Made by a program: the position numbers and the translations under genes. The notes under the pieces were generated by a model. It worked only from the letters and a program-made list of their open reading frames with translations. It did no database searches and was not told where the DNA came from. Positions 51,771-61,936 of a stretch of DNA of 64,000 nucleotides are shown piece by piece (position 1 is the first letter of the stretch; each line of letters starts with the position of its first letter). The stretch comes from Alphaproteobacteria bacterium (GTDB lineage Bacteria > Pseudomonadota > Alphaproteobacteria > UBA9219 > RFNS01): assembly GCA_037200005.1 (NCBI GenBank), contig JBBCGY010000001.1, positions 1,077,812-1,141,811 on the forward strand, read 5' to 3'.

Positions 51771-52844
51771 ATGATGGAAGACCAGGACCAGGAACAGAAA
51801 ACCGAAGAAGCGACCGGCAAAAAGCTCGACGAAGCGCGCGACAGCGGCCAATTGCCGATCAGCCGCGAAGTCGGCAACTGGTTTTTGTTCGCCGGGATTC
51901 TCGCGACGCTCGGCATCATGGCGCCGATCCTGGGCGAAACGCTCATGAGCCATCTGCGCGTGTTTTTCGAAATGCCGCATCAGCTGCAGATCGGCGATCA
52001 CAGCCTGCAAAGAGTTCTCGCCAATACTCTGCTCGGCATCGGCTTGCCGGTCTTGCTGATCTTCTTCATCCTTATGGTAGCCGTTATCGCCGGAACCATG
52101 GTGCAAACCGGCTTTTTCGCCTCGACCGCGCCGCTGAAACTCCATTGGGATAGACTCAATCCGGCCATCGGACTGAACAGCTTGCTTTCCAAAAATTCCC
52201 TGGTCGAAATGGGCAAGGGATTCCTGAAGATCGTGGTTGTCGGCTATGTCGCCTACACGTTGCTGCGCCCTTATGTCGATAAGGTCGAGCCGATGATCGG
52301 GCGCGACATCAACGGAATCGGCGGCGCGCTCCAGGAAGAGGCATTCAGCCTCATGCTGTCCTTGATGTTCGTTATCAGCATCATAGCCTTGATCGATCTT
52401 GTCTACCGCCGCCATGTGTATTTCAAGGGCCTGCGCATGACCAAGCAGGAAGTTAAGGACGAAAGGAAGCAGTCGGAAGGCGATCCGATGATCAAAATGC
52501 GGATTCGCCAGATTCGGATGGAAAAAGCCCGCAAGCGCATGATGTCGAATGTGCCGAAAGCCGACGTCGTGCTGACCAACCCGACCCATTACGCGGTGGC
52601 GCTGCGCTACGATACCGCCAAAATGAACGCGCCGACGGTCGTCGCCAAGGGGGCGGACCTGGTTGCGCTGCGCATCCGCGAGCTTGCCGAGAAAAGCAAC
52701 GTGCCGCTCGTCGCCAATCCGCCGCTGGCCAGGGCGCTATACCAAAGCGCCGAGGTTGACGAGGAAATCTCGCCGCAGCACTACCGCGCCGTCGCCGAGG
52801 TGATTTCGTATGTTTACAAGCTTAAGAAGAAGCATTTGCATTAA
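51771..52844 (+). CDS. flhB: Flagellar export switch protein FlhB
   Basis: The N-terminus has QDQEQKTEEATGKKLDEARDSGQLP; four membrane helices follow, then the cytosolic domain with the autocleavage site NPTH (in VLTNPTHYAVALRYD, about residue 268). FlhB cleavage switches export from rod/hook to filament substrates. At 357 aa it is normal. It is the last flagellar gene here; cckA follows after 94 bp, a widespread alphaproteobacterial arrangement. Confidence 0.97.
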   Translation: MMEDQDQEQKTEEATGKKLDEARDSGQLPISREVGNWFLFAGILATLGIMAPILGETLMSHLRVFFEMPHQLQIGDHSLQRVLANTLLGIGLPVLLIFFILMVAVIAGTMVQTGFFASTAPLKLHWDRLNPAIGLNSLLSKNSLVEMGKGFLKIVVVGYVAYTLLRPYVDKVEPMIGRDINGIGGALQEEAFSLMLSLMFVISIIALIDLVYRRHVYFKGLRMTKQEVKDERKQSEGDPMIKMRIRQIRMEKARKRMMSNVPKADVVLTNPTHYAVALRYDTAKMNAPTVVAKGADLVALRIRELAEKSNVPLVANPPLARALYQSAEVDEEISPQHYRAVAEVISYVYKLKKKHLH

Positions 52845-52938
52845 AAAAGCGGGCCAAAGGCCAAAGCCTGATTAACTCTATATAAAGAGAGAACGAAAAT
52901 AACTGGTTTAACATTCCCCGTCTGTTATCATTTATCCA

Positions 52939-55515
52939 ATGCTGAAGCCCGTCAAACCGATCCATTCCCGCCAGGAGGCCGACACGTCGCAACGCGACAT
53001 GTCGGCGGGAAGCCTGCCCGTCGTGCGCTGGCTGACGCGAAGCCAGTGGAGCGTGGCCATTCTGGCGATCATCGCGGCATTCGGTTGCGCCCTGCTGCCC
53101 ATGCTCGCGCCCGAAGCGCATAGCACCGTCGTTTCCCTGGCACTGGTGGCACTGCTTTCCATAGCCGCGGGAGCGACGTTTTGGCTGCTCGGCAAGGCCC
53201 GCGAATATGCAAGCCAGGAGATTCTTCTCCGCGAGGCCTTCCATAGCGTCCTGACGCCGCAGGTCATCACCGACGCGCAAGGCATGGCGGTATTGAGCAA
53301 CCGGGCCTTCGTCGGCTGGATCGACACGACCAACCAAAGCGCCGAAGCCGCGCTCGCGGCCCGCTTCGCCGACAACCAGGCCGCGGCCAACGAATTCACC
53401 CAATTATGCAAGACCGCGCGCAACGGCCAGGTGGCCGTGGCCGAACTGCCCATCATGCGCGGCGACAAGATCGTCGAATGGCGGCGCATCACCACGCGGC
53501 AATTGAGCGGCTGGCACGGCTATCTGCAATGGCGCTTCGAGGATGTCAGCGAGCGCCGCCGCATGGAACGCGCCATGCGCGAGGAGCAGGCCAAGCTGGT
53601 CGATTTCATGACCAACGCCCCGGTCGGCATTTATTCGATCGACCAGCACGGCAGGTTCCGCTTCGTCAACCGTACGCTCGGCGAATGGCTGGGCTGCGCC
53701 CCGGAAGAACTCATCAATAACGGCGTCCGCCTGCATGAAGTGATATGTTCGCCGCCGAAGAACGCCCAGCCCTACGCCTTCGCCGCCGGGCCGCACGGCG
53801 AGCAGAACGGCGAAGCCGTCATGCGGAATCGGGACGGCGTGCAGTTTCCCGTGGCGATCACGCAAACCGTGGTCGTCGGCGACGATGGCAAAACGCTGCG
53901 CACGCGCTCAGTCGTCCGCGATTTGCGTCCCGAACGCGAATGGCAACAGGCGCTGAGCGCTTCCGAGCAGCGCTTTCAGCGGCTGTTCGCCGAAGCGCCT
54001 ATCGGGGTGGCGCTGCTCAACCCGAATTTGCGCATCACCGAATGCAATGAATCCCTGCAAAAACTGCTGCGGCGCGCGCGAACGACCCTGATCGACCTTC
54101 CGCTCGCCGATCTGCTCCAGGCCGACGCGCGCACGGCGACGATCGATCAGCTGCACGAAGCCCTGAGCGGCAAAGATGTCATGCGCCCGATCGAGGCTCA
54201 TATGATCGGCGGGCGTCACGTCATCACGCTGATTTACGTCAAGCAATTCGAGGCTCCCGCCCGCACGCCCGGCGGCGCCAGCGAAAAAGGCCTGGTGCTG
54301 TATTTCATCGACATCACCGACCAGAAGAAAATGGAGATGCAATTCTCCCAGTCGCAGAAAATGCAGGCCATCGGCCAGCTTGCGGGCGGCATCGCGCACG
54401 ATTTCAATAACCTGCTCACGGCGATGATCGGGTTCTGCGATTTGCTGCTGCAGCGTCACAAGCCCGGCGACCAAAGCTTTGCCGATATCATGCAGATCAA
54501 GCAAAACGGCAACCGCGCCGCCAATCTGGTGCGGCAGCTTCTGGCCTTCTCGCGGCAGCAGACCTTGCAGCCCAAGCTGCTCAACCTCGTCGATGTGCTC
54601 GCCGAGCTTTCCAACCTGCTGCGGCGGCTGATCGGGTCGGGGGTCTCGCTGCGGATGGTGCATGGCCGCGCCCTGCATCCCATCCTGGTCGATCAGGGGC
54701 AATTGGAGCAGGTGGTCATCAATCTGGTGGTCAACGCGCGCGATGCCATGCCCAAGGGCGGCACGGTCACGGTCAAGACGTTCAACCATCACCAGGATAT
54801 GCCGGTCGTGCGCGGCCAGGACGATATGCCGGCGGGAGATTACGTGGCGATCGAGGTCGCCGATATCGGCATCGGCATCCCGCCCCAGATCATGGAGCGG
54901 ATTTTCGAGCCGTTCTTCTCCACCAAGGAAGTGGGCCAAGGCACCGGCCTCGGCCTGTCCACGGTGTACGGCATCGTCCGCCAGACGGGAGGCTTCATCG
55001 ACGTGCAGACCCATCTGGGCCAGGGCACCAAATTCATCGTCTATCTTCCGACGCCCAAGGAAGGCGCCATGGCCAAAGCGGTCGCCGCGGCGGCGAACGA
55101 CAGCGAAGACAACAAGGAAAGAGCGGGCTCCGACCTCACCGGCGCGGGGACGATCCTGCTGGTCGAAGACGAGGACGCGGTGCGGATATTCTCGTCGCGG
55201 GCGCTGCGCAACAAAGGCTATATGGTGCTGGAAGCGCGCAACGGCGAGGAAGCCATCGCGGTCGTGGAGAAAGAAGGCGCTAAAATCGACCTGCTCATCA
55301 GCGACGTCGTCATGCCGCAGATGGACGGCCCGACCATGATCGCCATCGTCAGGGAGAAACGCCCCGATCTCAAGGTGATCTTTATTTCAGGCTATACGGA
55401 AGACAAATTCCGCGACCAGCTCAAGGAAGGCGAAGTCGTCCACTTCCTCGGCAAACCCTTCACGCTCAAACAACTTGCGAGCAAGGTAAAGGACGTGCTG
55501 TCGGGGGAGGCGTAG
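52939..55515 (+). CDS. cckA: Cell-cycle hybrid histidine kinase CckA
   Basis: Two N-terminal membrane helices (about 34-55 and 60-85), then PAS-like domains (about 100-200, 215-335, 340-465), HisKA with GGIAHDFNNLLTAMIGF (His487), HATPase_c (about 590-710; ADIGIGIP, GTGLGLST) and a C-terminal receiver (about 735-855; Asp789 in LISDVVMP). CckA feeds the ChpT-CtrA phosphorelay controlling division and motility. A TATCAT seven bases before the ATG and no Shine-Dalgarno hint at near-leaderless transcription. At 858 aa it is longer than Caulobacter CckA through an extra PAS. Confidence 0.94.
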   Translation: MLKPVKPIHSRQEADTSQRDMSAGSLPVVRWLTRSQWSVAILAIIAAFGCALLPMLAPEAHSTVVSLALVALLSIAAGATFWLLGKAREYASQEILLREAFHSVLTPQVITDAQGMAVLSNRAFVGWIDTTNQSAEAALAARFADNQAAANEFTQLCKTARNGQVAVAELPIMRGDKIVEWRRITTRQLSGWHGYLQWRFEDVSERRRMERAMREEQAKLVDFMTNAPVGIYSIDQHGRFRFVNRTLGEWLGCAPEELINNGVRLHEVICSPPKNAQPYAFAAGPHGEQNGEAVMRNRDGVQFPVAITQTVVVGDDGKTLRTRSVVRDLRPEREWQQALSASEQRFQRLFAEAPIGVALLNPNLRITECNESLQKLLRRARTTLIDLPLADLLQADARTATIDQLHEALSGKDVMRPIEAHMIGGRHVITLIYVKQFEAPARTPGGASEKGLVLYFIDITDQKKMEMQFSQSQKMQAIGQLAGGIAHDFNNLLTAMIGFCDLLLQRHKPGDQSFADIMQIKQNGNRAANLVRQLLAFSRQQTLQPKLLNLVDVLAELSNLLRRLIGSGVSLRMVHGRALHPILVDQGQLEQVVINLVVNARDAMPKGGTVTVKTFNHHQDMPVVRGQDDMPAGDYVAIEVADIGIGIPPQIMERIFEPFFSTKEVGQGTGLGLSTVYGIVRQTGGFIDVQTHLGQGTKFIVYLPTPKEGAMAKAVAAAANDSEDNKERAGSDLTGAGTILLVEDEDAVRIFSSRALRNKGYMVLEARNGEEAIAVVEKEGAKIDLLISDVVMPQMDGPTMIAIVREKRPDLKVIFISGYTEDKFRDQLKEGEVVHFLGKPFTLKQLASKVKDVLSGEA

Positions 55516-55537
55516 GAACGATCCTCAATTACGCGCC

Positions 55538-56824
55538 CTAATCTTCCTTCTTCCTCAACTTCTCCCAATAAGCCAGCCGCTTGCCGATCTCGCGCTCGAA
55601 GCCGCGTTCGACGGGGCGGTAATAGTTTTGGCGCTCCATGCCTTCGGGAAAATAATTCTGGCCGGAGAAAGCGTCCTCGGTGTCATGGTCGTACTCGTAG
55701 CCCGCGCCATATCCCTCGTTCTTCATCAGCTTGGTGGGCGCGTTCAGGATATGTTTGGGCGGCATCAGCGAGCCATACTCCCCGGCATCGCGCTTCGCCG
55801 CGTTATGCGCCACATAGGCCGCATTCGATTTCGGCGCGGTGGCGAGATAGATCACGGCTTGAGCGAGGCACAGCTCGCCTTCCGGGCTGCCGAGCCGCTC
55901 ATACGCCTCCCACGCCGCGAGCGTCTGCGGCAGCGCCTGAGGATCGGCCATGCCGATATCCTCGCTGGCGAAGCGCGTCATGCGGCGGGCGATGTAATTC
56001 GGGTCTTCGCCGCCCGCCAGCATCCGCGCCAGCCAATAGAGCGCCGCGTCGGCATCCGAGCCGCGCAGCGACTTATGCAGCGCGCTGATGAGGTTATAGT
56101 GGCTGTCCTGCGCCTTGTCGTATAGCGGCATGCGCTTTTGCACCAGCGAGGCCAGCGCCTCGGCGCCGACTGTCTGATCCGGCGGCAAGCCTGCCACCGC
56201 TTCGGCCATCATCAGCAGATAGCGCCCGTCGCCGTCGGCCATCGCGCGCAAGGCTTCGCGCGCCTCGGCGGTCAAGGGCAGCGAACGTCCGTAATGTTCC
56301 TCGGCGCGCTTCAACAATTGCTCCAGCGCGGCGTCGTCGAGCCGCCGCAGCACCAGCACTTGGCAGCGGGACAACAGCGCGCCATTGAGCGCGAAAGACG
56401 GATTTTCCGTCGTCGCGCCGACCAGCGTCACGGTGCCGTTCTCGACATAGGGGAGCAGCACGTCTTGCTGCCCGCGATTGAAACGGTGGATCTCGTCCAC
56501 GAACAGCAGAGTCCCCTGCCCGCTCTGGCGGCGGCTGTCGGCGGCCTCGAAGATTTTGCGCAAATCGGCAACGCCGCTCGCCACCGCCGAAACCGGCTGA
56601 AACAACAGGCCCGCAGCCTCGGCCAGCAGCCGGGCCAGCGTGGTCTTGCCCGTGCCGGGCGGTCCCCAGAAGATGATCGAAAATAAATGCTTCGCCACCA
56701 GCATGCGGCCCAGGGGCGCATCAAACGCGAGCAAATGATCCTGCCCCGCCACCTCGGCCAGGGATTTCGGACGCAAAATTTCCGGCAGCGGCGCGGCGGG
56801 CGCGAGTTTGGAGAACAGTTCCAT
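55538..56824 (-). CDS. rarA: Replication-associated recombination protein RarA (MgsA)
   Basis: An AAA+ ATPase of 428 aa that acts at stalled forks with the clamp loader and SSB. ILRPKSLAEVAGQDHLL, Walker A GPPGTGKTTLA, Walker B LLFVDEIHRFN, sensor GATTENPSFALNGALLSRC and the C-terminal tetramerisation region (SALHKSLRGSDADAALYWLARML) are all present. It is convergent with cckA, 22 bp apart. Confidence 0.96.
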   Translation of the reverse strand: MELFSKLAPAAPLPEILRPKSLAEVAGQDHLLAFDAPLGRMLVAKHLFSIIFWGPPGTGKTTLARLLAEAAGLLFQPVSAVASGVADLRKIFEAADSRRQSGQGTLLFVDEIHRFNRGQQDVLLPYVENGTVTLVGATTENPSFALNGALLSRCQVLVLRRLDDAALEQLLKRAEEHYGRSLPLTAEAREALRAMADGDGRYLLMMAEAVAGLPPDQTVGAEALASLVQKRMPLYDKAQDSHYNLISALHKSLRGSDADAALYWLARMLAGGEDPNYIARRMTRFASEDIGMADPQALPQTLAAWEAYERLGSPEGELCLAQAVIYLATAPKSNAAYVAHNAAKRDAGEYGSLMPPKHILNAPTKLMKNEGYGAGYEYDHDTEDAFSGQNYFPEGMERQNYYRPVERGFEREIGKRLAYWEKLRKKED

Positions 56825-56936
56825 GCACGGATATTAGGACGAATGAGGCGACCGCCTCAATCCCCCCCCCTGCTCCAAGCTCCTTAATCCAGGCCGGACG
56901 CAAAGCTTCGCGCTCATACCGGTCGCCATCAAGCAG

Positions 56937-57380
56937 CTACCCCGGCGTCGGCGCTTTTTTATCCGGATAATCGAACAATTTTCCCCGGTAAAGCCGGGCT
57001 ATCTGGCGCGGCCCCAGTTCGGACGACGCACTCAAAACGGCGGTCATGATGCCTTCGCCGAACGCGATGCCGAGATGTTCGCGCGAAACCTTACCGGTAA
57101 TGGCATGCATGGTTGTCGCCGCGGCAGCGCTCGCGAGAAACGTCAGGCCCGCCGCGCTCGTTTCCCGACCAAGCCCCGAGTCCCGGAACCAGGAAACGGT
57201 TCTGATCCCTTCTCTGAGCGTCACGGCAAGCGCCATATATTGAGGCGCCATGCCGGGATGATGGGTCGCCGCCGCAAGGACGGCCGCGCCCGTCGCCGAG
57301 AGAGAATAATAAACCGTGTCGCGCCTGCGGTTGCACAGAGCGGCGGCGGCCTGCATGAGTTCAAATATGGAACCCTTCAT
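56937..57380 (-). CDS. Hypothetical membrane-associated protein, tandem paralog A
   Basis: The 147-residue protein begins with ELMQAAAALCNRRRDTVYYSLSATGAAVLAAA and ends KLFDYPDKKAPTPG. Both ends are matched by the next gene upstream (CNRKRDTLYYS, KLFDYPGK). Three hydrophobic helices in between suggest membrane insertion. I know no family. It lies between rarA and degP on the same strand. Confidence 0.7.
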   Translation of the reverse strand: MKGSIFELMQAAAALCNRRRDTVYYSLSATGAAVLAAATHHPGMAPQYMALAVTLREGIRTVSWFRDSGLGRETSAAGLTFLASAAAATTMHAITGKVSREHLGIAFGEGIMTAVLSASSELGPRQIARLYRGKLFDYPDKKAPTPG

Positions 57381-57488
57381 GCAATAATCTTTCTACACGA
57401 ACCAAAAATTCGCGACGGAATATATCAGAGATTCTCGGATAAGGTAAGGTTCTTGACGATGGTTCCGCGCCCGGCGGCGTGATCCGCT

Positions 57489-57959
57489 CTATACCGGCTC
57501 GGGGGAAAGAGTCCGGGTTTTCTCTCGTTTTCCGGAAGGCGGTTCGGGCGGTTCTTGCTTGCCGGGATAATCGAACAACTTATCGGCGTAGAGTTTATAG
57601 ATTTGGCGGAACCCGAGCCCATTGAGCTTGATCGAACCACAGACCAAAGGAAGCCCGACAAGAAAACCCTTATTGATGGGATCGGGAGCGCACAACCCAA
57701 CCGTTATCATCGAGGTCGCCATGAAGGCAGAAGTAGCAGCGCGCGACTCTTGACTAAGCTCGGTATTAACCATCCATGACGCCGCCCTTGCGCCTTCTCT
57801 CACGGAAATGCCCAGCGTCAGGGCCTGCAAAGCCTCATGCGGATTGCCGGATATGACTGCCGCAGCCGCCGCGCCTGCCGTCAACGTGGAATAATAGAGC
57901 GTGTCGCGTTTGCGATTACAGAAATCGGCGGCCGCTTCGATGAATTCAAAAATATCCAC
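57489..57959 (-). CDS. Hypothetical membrane-associated protein, tandem paralog B
   Basis: Paralog of its downstream neighbour, with the same CNR(K/R)RDT(L/V)YYS start, EGARAASW middle and (Y/R)(A/R)(D/G)KLFDYP end. I use the GTG at 57959 (VDIFEFIEAAADFCN) because GGAG lies upstream and the start then aligns with paralog A; a longer frame runs to 58004. About three hydrophobic helices. The 108 bp between the two genes hold nothing obvious. Confidence 0.65.
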   Translation of the reverse strand: MDIFEFIEAAADFCNRKRDTLYYSTLTAGAAAAAVISGNPHEALQALTLGISVREGARAASWMVNTELSQESRAATSAFMATSMITVGLCAPDPINKGFLVGLPLVCGSIKLNGLGFRQIYKLYADKLFDYPGKQEPPEPPSGKREKTRTLSPEPV

Positions 57960-58020
57960 AGAATTAATACTCCGTCCTGACAACCATAGCCCAGAACTTA
58001 ACAAACGCTTTGCCGCATGG

Positions 58021-59502
58021 CTATCGCGGTTTTAGTTTCAGCGCATTTCGCCGATTTCCTAAAATGATGTCGAAAAGCTGATTGGCGCGCCGGACCTGGA
58101 TTTGCCAGCCTTCATATTCTTGACTCAGCAAGCTTTTCAAATCTCGACTCAATGCCACTGGCGTCCCGTTGATCGAAATAATCCGATCGCCCCGCTGCAG
58201 CCCTAAAGCATTGGCAGGACTGCGCGGAGCAACCGAAAGAATGACGACCCCTATTTCATCGATTTCATGCTCTTCCATTTCTTCCAGCAAGGCTGGCGAA
58301 ATATTGGCAATCCTAGCACCTCTTAGCGGATTTTCCCCAGATAGCAGAATCTCATCACGGGGCGGAATTTCCGGCGGCCCCGCAAGGTCGAAGACAATCT
58401 CCTGTTTGGCATTCTTGCGTAATATTCCGAACGTCGCCGTCCCGCCGACCGGCATGGTGGCGATACGGAAACGCATGGCCTTCTCGTCCTCGAGGTCGCG
58501 CCCGTTGAGCGTCAGGATGATATCGCCGACCCGCAATCCGGCTTTAGCCGCAGGGCTTTGCGGATGCAGCCGGTTGACGAGGATGCCGATGGGACGTTCC
58601 AGCCCCAGCGATGATGAAAGCTCCGGCGTCATGTCCTGGCCGCCTATTCCCAGCCATGGACGCGCGACACGCGTCTGCCCATGTTCCACGGCGTCGATAA
58701 CGGCGCGCACCATGTTGGACGGCACGGCAAAGCCGATGCCGAGACTGCCGCCGCTCCGCGAAAAAATCACCGCATTGATGCCGACCACGCGCCCATCCAT
58801 GCCCACCAGCGCGCCGCCGGAATTGCCGGGATTGATCGCCGCGTCGGTCTGCAGGAAATAATTGAGATCGCTGGCGCCGACTCCCGTGCGGGCGACGGCG
58901 GATATAATGCCGCTTGTCACCGTCTGACCGACGCCGAAGGGATTGCCGATGGCGATGACAAGATCGCCGACCTCGATCGCATCTGAATCCGCCAGTTGCA
59001 GATAAGGGAAATTTTTATCTTTGCTGTCGACCTTCATGACAGCCAGATCGGTCTGCTTGTCGATCGTCAGCAATTTGGCTTCAAATTCGCGGCGATCGGC
59101 AAGAACGATCCGGATTTCGTCCGCGCCTTCGATGACATGCGCGCTGGTAACGACCAAACCGTTGCCGCTCAGAATGACTCCCGAGCCAAGGGAATTCTCC
59201 GCCCGCTCTTTCGGCAATCCCTCGGACAGCATGTTGCCGAAGAAATGCTGGAAGATCGGGTCGTCAAACAGCAGCGCCATTTCCCGCTGCCGCACCAGTT
59301 TCCGGGCATAAATATTGACGACCGCGGGCGCCGTCCGGTTGACCAGCGGCGCGAAACTCAGGCGGATTTGTTCTTTGGATTCAGGAATAATAGCGGCCGG
59401 AGTCGCTTGGGCCTGACAAGGCGCGGAGGGCGGGAAACAGAAGGCGGCGATCAGGATGGTGGCTAAAAACAGCCTGCTATGCAGGATTGCGTGGATAGAC
59501 AT
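58021..59502 (-). CDS. Periplasmic serine protease DegP/Do family
   Basis: After a signal peptide (to about residue 31), the trypsin-like domain has His in VTSAHVIEG, Asp in KQTDLAVMKVD and Ser in INPGNSGGALVG. Two PDZ domains follow (about 270-360 and 390-480). The family degrades or refolds damaged envelope proteins. The C-terminus lacks the usual extra extension. It closes the ribosomal operon region, 31 bp after the small lipoprotein. Confidence 0.94.
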   Translation of the reverse strand: MSIHAILHSRLFLATILIAAFCFPPSAPCQAQATPAAIIPESKEQIRLSFAPLVNRTAPAVVNIYARKLVRQREMALLFDDPIFQHFFGNMLSEGLPKERAENSLGSGVILSGNGLVVTSAHVIEGADEIRIVLADRREFEAKLLTIDKQTDLAVMKVDSKDKNFPYLQLADSDAIEVGDLVIAIGNPFGVGQTVTSGIISAVARTGVGASDLNYFLQTDAAINPGNSGGALVGMDGRVVGINAVIFSRSGGSLGIGFAVPSNMVRAVIDAVEHGQTRVARPWLGIGGQDMTPELSSSLGLERPIGILVNRLHPQSPAAKAGLRVGDIILTLNGRDLEDEKAMRFRIATMPVGGTATFGILRKNAKQEIVFDLAGPPEIPPRDEILLSGENPLRGARIANISPALLEEMEEHEIDEIGVVILSVAPRSPANALGLQRGDRIISINGTPVALSRDLKSLLSQEYEGWQIQVRRANQLFDIILGNRRNALKLKPR

Positions 59503-59533
59503 TGCTTGCCTGTCCTCCGTCGCCCGTTCTCCG

Positions 59534-59821
59534 TCACCGCGCCTGGCATTTCGGCAGGCATGACTTCAGCTCGGTATCGCATTCGGCGCCCGCGCCGAAA
59601 ACCGACGTGACGTCATCCGACTGCGACACGCGCTGCGCCGCCGAGCTATCCATGCAGCGCGCATGGGCGCTATCGCAGGATTGGACGCATGAATCCACGC
59701 CCGACTGGGCGGGGCCTTCGCGCGAAACGGAAGAACCGGAAGTGACGCCGCGATAGGCCGGCGAGCAGGCGCCAAGCCCGATCAGTAATGCTGCGGTCAG
59801 GATGATGGAGCCGCAGCGCAT
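59534..59821 (-). CDS. Cysteine-rich small lipoprotein
   Basis: The 95-residue precursor has a lipobox LGAC (Cys19) and six further cysteines in two clusters, CVQSC...RC and CDTELKSCLPKC, separated by about 27 residues. The spacing suggests two helical hairpins linked by disulfides. No known family. It begins three bases after the rplQ stop, so it is probably co-transcribed with ribosomal genes and degP. Confidence 0.75.
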   Translation of the reverse strand: MRCGSIILTAALLIGLGACSPAYRGVTSGSSVSREGPAQSGVDSCVQSCDSAHARCMDSSAAQRVSQSDDVTSVFGAGAECDTELKSCLPKCQAR

Positions 59822-59824
59822 GGT

Positions 59825-60265
59825 TTATACCTTCGCCGCGGCCATTTCGGCTTCGGTCTGCGCCTCGGCGACTTGCACCGGGCCGCTATCCTTGCCCTTG
59901 GCTTCTGGATCGCGATCGACCAGTTCGATGATCGCGACGCTGGCGGCATCACCATACCGAATGCCTGCCTTCAGCACGCGCGTATATCCGCCCGGACGGC
60001 CCTTGTAACGCTCGGCCAGAGGCCCGAACAGCTTGGCGACCATATCCTCGCTGCGCAGCGTGGAGAAAGCGCGGCGGCGATTGGCCAGCCCGCCCTTTTT
60101 GCCGAGCGTGATCAGCCTCTCGACTTCGCCGCGCAAGTCTTTCGCCTTGGCCAGAGTCGTCTTGATCTGCTCATGCTTGATGAGCGCGACAGCCATATTG
60201 GCGAACATCGCCTTACGGTGCGATGAAGTGACGCCGAGTTTCCGGCCTGACATTCCGTGACGCAT
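59825..60265 (-). CDS. rplQ: 50S ribosomal protein L17
   Basis: Starts [37 protein letters not shown], the L17 signature, followed by [16 protein letters not shown] and [28 protein letters not shown]. The C-terminal extension (about 120-146) is Ala/Glu-rich, common in alphaproteobacteria. It lies 99 bp downstream of rpoA. Confidence 0.97.
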   Translation of the reverse strand: MRHGMSGRKLGVTSSHRKAMFANMAVALIKHEQIKTTLAKAKDLRGEVERLITLGKKGGLANRRRAFSTLRSEDMVAKLFGPLAERYKGRPGGYTRVLKAGIRYGDAASVAIIELVDRDPEAKGKDSGPVQVAEAQTEAEMAAAKV

Positions 60266-60364
60266 GACTGCTGCTCCTCATATTTTCCTGGACGCACGGC
60301 GTGCGTCCGATTGCACATTCCACCGCCTGAACATTCGTCACAGAACGGCAGATTTTCCTTAGTT

Positions 60365-61381
60365 TCAGAACGGGTCTTCCAGCCTCTTCGCCAGCTCTTC
60401 GATATTTTCCGGCGGCCAGTTGGTGACTTCCATGCCGAGATTCAGCCCCATCTGGGATAGGACTTCCTTGATCTCGTTAAGGCTCTTGCGCCCGAAATTA
60501 GGGGTGCGCAGCATTTCCGCTTCCGACTTCTGCACCAGATCGCCGATATAGACGATGTTGTCGTTCTTGAGGCAGTTCGCCGACCGGACGGAAAGCTCCA
60601 GCTCGTCGACCTTGCGGAGAAGATTGCGGTTGAACGGCAGAATGCTGTCGACCTGATCTTCCTTGGCGTGCGCCGTCGGCTCCTCGAAGTGGATGAACAT
60701 CTGCAATTGATCCTGAAGAATGCGGGCGGCGATCGCCACGGCGTCTTCGGGCGTGATCGCGCCGTTGGTCTGCACTTCCAGCGACAATTTGTCATAGTCG
60801 GTCACTTGGCCGACGCGGCTGTTCTCGACCTTGAAACCGACTTTCTTTACCGGGCTGTATAAGGCGTCCACGGGGATCAGGCCGATCGGCTGATCTTCCT
60901 TGCGCGAGGCCGAAGCCGGAACATAGCCCTTCCCGTTTTCGACGGTCAGTTCCATGTTCAAATTCGCGCCCTTGTCGAGCGTGCAGATGACGAGATCGGG
61001 ATTCAGGATTTCGATGTCGGAGCTAAGCTCGATCTGCTTCGCGGTAACTTCGCCCGGGCCTTGGGCGCGCAGGCGAATCCGCCGCGGGCCGTCATGATGC
61101 ATTTTGATCGCGAGCGACTTGATGTTGAGGATGATATCCGTCACATCCTCGCGCACGCTGGGGATCGAGGAGAATTCATGCAGCACGCCATCGATCTGCA
61201 CCGAGGTCACGGCAGCACCCTGCAGCGAGGACAGCAGAACCCGGCGCAAGGCGTTGCCCATCGTCATGCCATAGCCGCGCTCCAGCGGTTCGACCACGAT
61301 CGTCGCCTTGCGGTGCGAGTCGGCTCCGGCGAACAGCGCTTTATTGCCTTGAATGAGCGATTTCCAATTCTTCTGCAGCAT
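60365..61381 (-). CDS. rpoA: RNA polymerase alpha subunit
   Basis: The N-terminal domain (about 1-235) with [29 protein letters not shown] assembles the enzyme; the C-terminal domain (about 255-325) with [47 protein letters not shown] contacts UP elements and activators. The 338-aa size is normal. It lies 48 bp after rpsK. Confidence 0.98.
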   Translation of the reverse strand: MLQKNWKSLIQGNKALFAGADSHRKATIVVEPLERGYGMTMGNALRRVLLSSLQGAAVTSVQIDGVLHEFSSIPSVREDVTDIILNIKSLAIKMHHDGPRRIRLRAQGPGEVTAKQIELSSDIEILNPDLVICTLDKGANLNMELTVENGKGYVPASASRKEDQPIGLIPVDALYSPVKKVGFKVENSRVGQVTDYDKLSLEVQTNGAITPEDAVAIAARILQDQLQMFIHFEEPTAHAKEDQVDSILPFNRNLLRKVDELELSVRSANCLKNDNIVYIGDLVQKSEAEMLRTPNFGRKSLNEIKEVLSQMGLNLGMEVTNWPPENIEELAKRLEDPF

Positions 61382-61429
61382 GGGATCGTAAACTCCTGAT
61401 GATATTCTGACGAATATGTTGAACCTGGG

Positions 61430-61837
61430 TTACACGCGGCGCTTCTTGGGCGGACGCACGCCGTTATGCGGAATGCCGGTCACATCGCGGATGGAAGAAA
61501 TCTGGAAGCCGACCGACTGCAAGGCCCGCAGCGCCGATTCACGGCCCGACCCCGGTCCCTTGACCTGCACTTCGACGGTGCGGACGCCATGTTCCATGGC
61601 TCTGCGTCCCGCGTCTTCCGCGGCCATCTGCGCGGCGTAAGGCGTGGATTTGCGCGATCCCTTGAACCCGACCATGCCGGTGGAAGCCCAGGCGATGGTG
61701 TTGCCCTGCGAATCCGCGATGGTGACAATCGTGTTGTTGAATGTCGCATTGACGTGCGCGATCGCGGCGACAATGTTTTTGCGTTCCTTGCGCTTGGGGC
61801 GGGGCGCAGCGGCCTTGGCGCTTTCCTGTTTAGCCAT
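61430..61837 (-). CDS. rpsK: 30S ribosomal protein S11
   Basis: The S11 core is clear: [50 protein letters not shown], and [41 protein letters not shown] at the end. A short basic N-terminal extension (about 20 residues) is typical. Second gene of the operon, 99 bp after rpsM. Confidence 0.98.
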   Translation of the reverse strand: MAKQESAKAAAPRPKRKERKNIVAAIAHVNATFNNTIVTIADSQGNTIAWASTGMVGFKGSRKSTPYAAQMAAEDAGRRAMEHGVRTVEVQVKGPGSGRESALRALQSVGFQISSIRDVTGIPHNGVRPPKKRRV

Positions 61838-61936
61838 GTCCTAGTATCCTCTAACCTTAATCTATTTTTGTGACGGTCTCCCGCTTTTACCGGGAGCAAC
61901 CTATGCGCATCGCGAATAAGCTTAGTTGTTGTCAGC

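Noticed and set aside
52845-52938. Possible CtrA sites (TTAA-N7-TTAA) before cckA
   Set aside because: Only one half-site matches; the partner reads TAAA. Too degenerate to claim.
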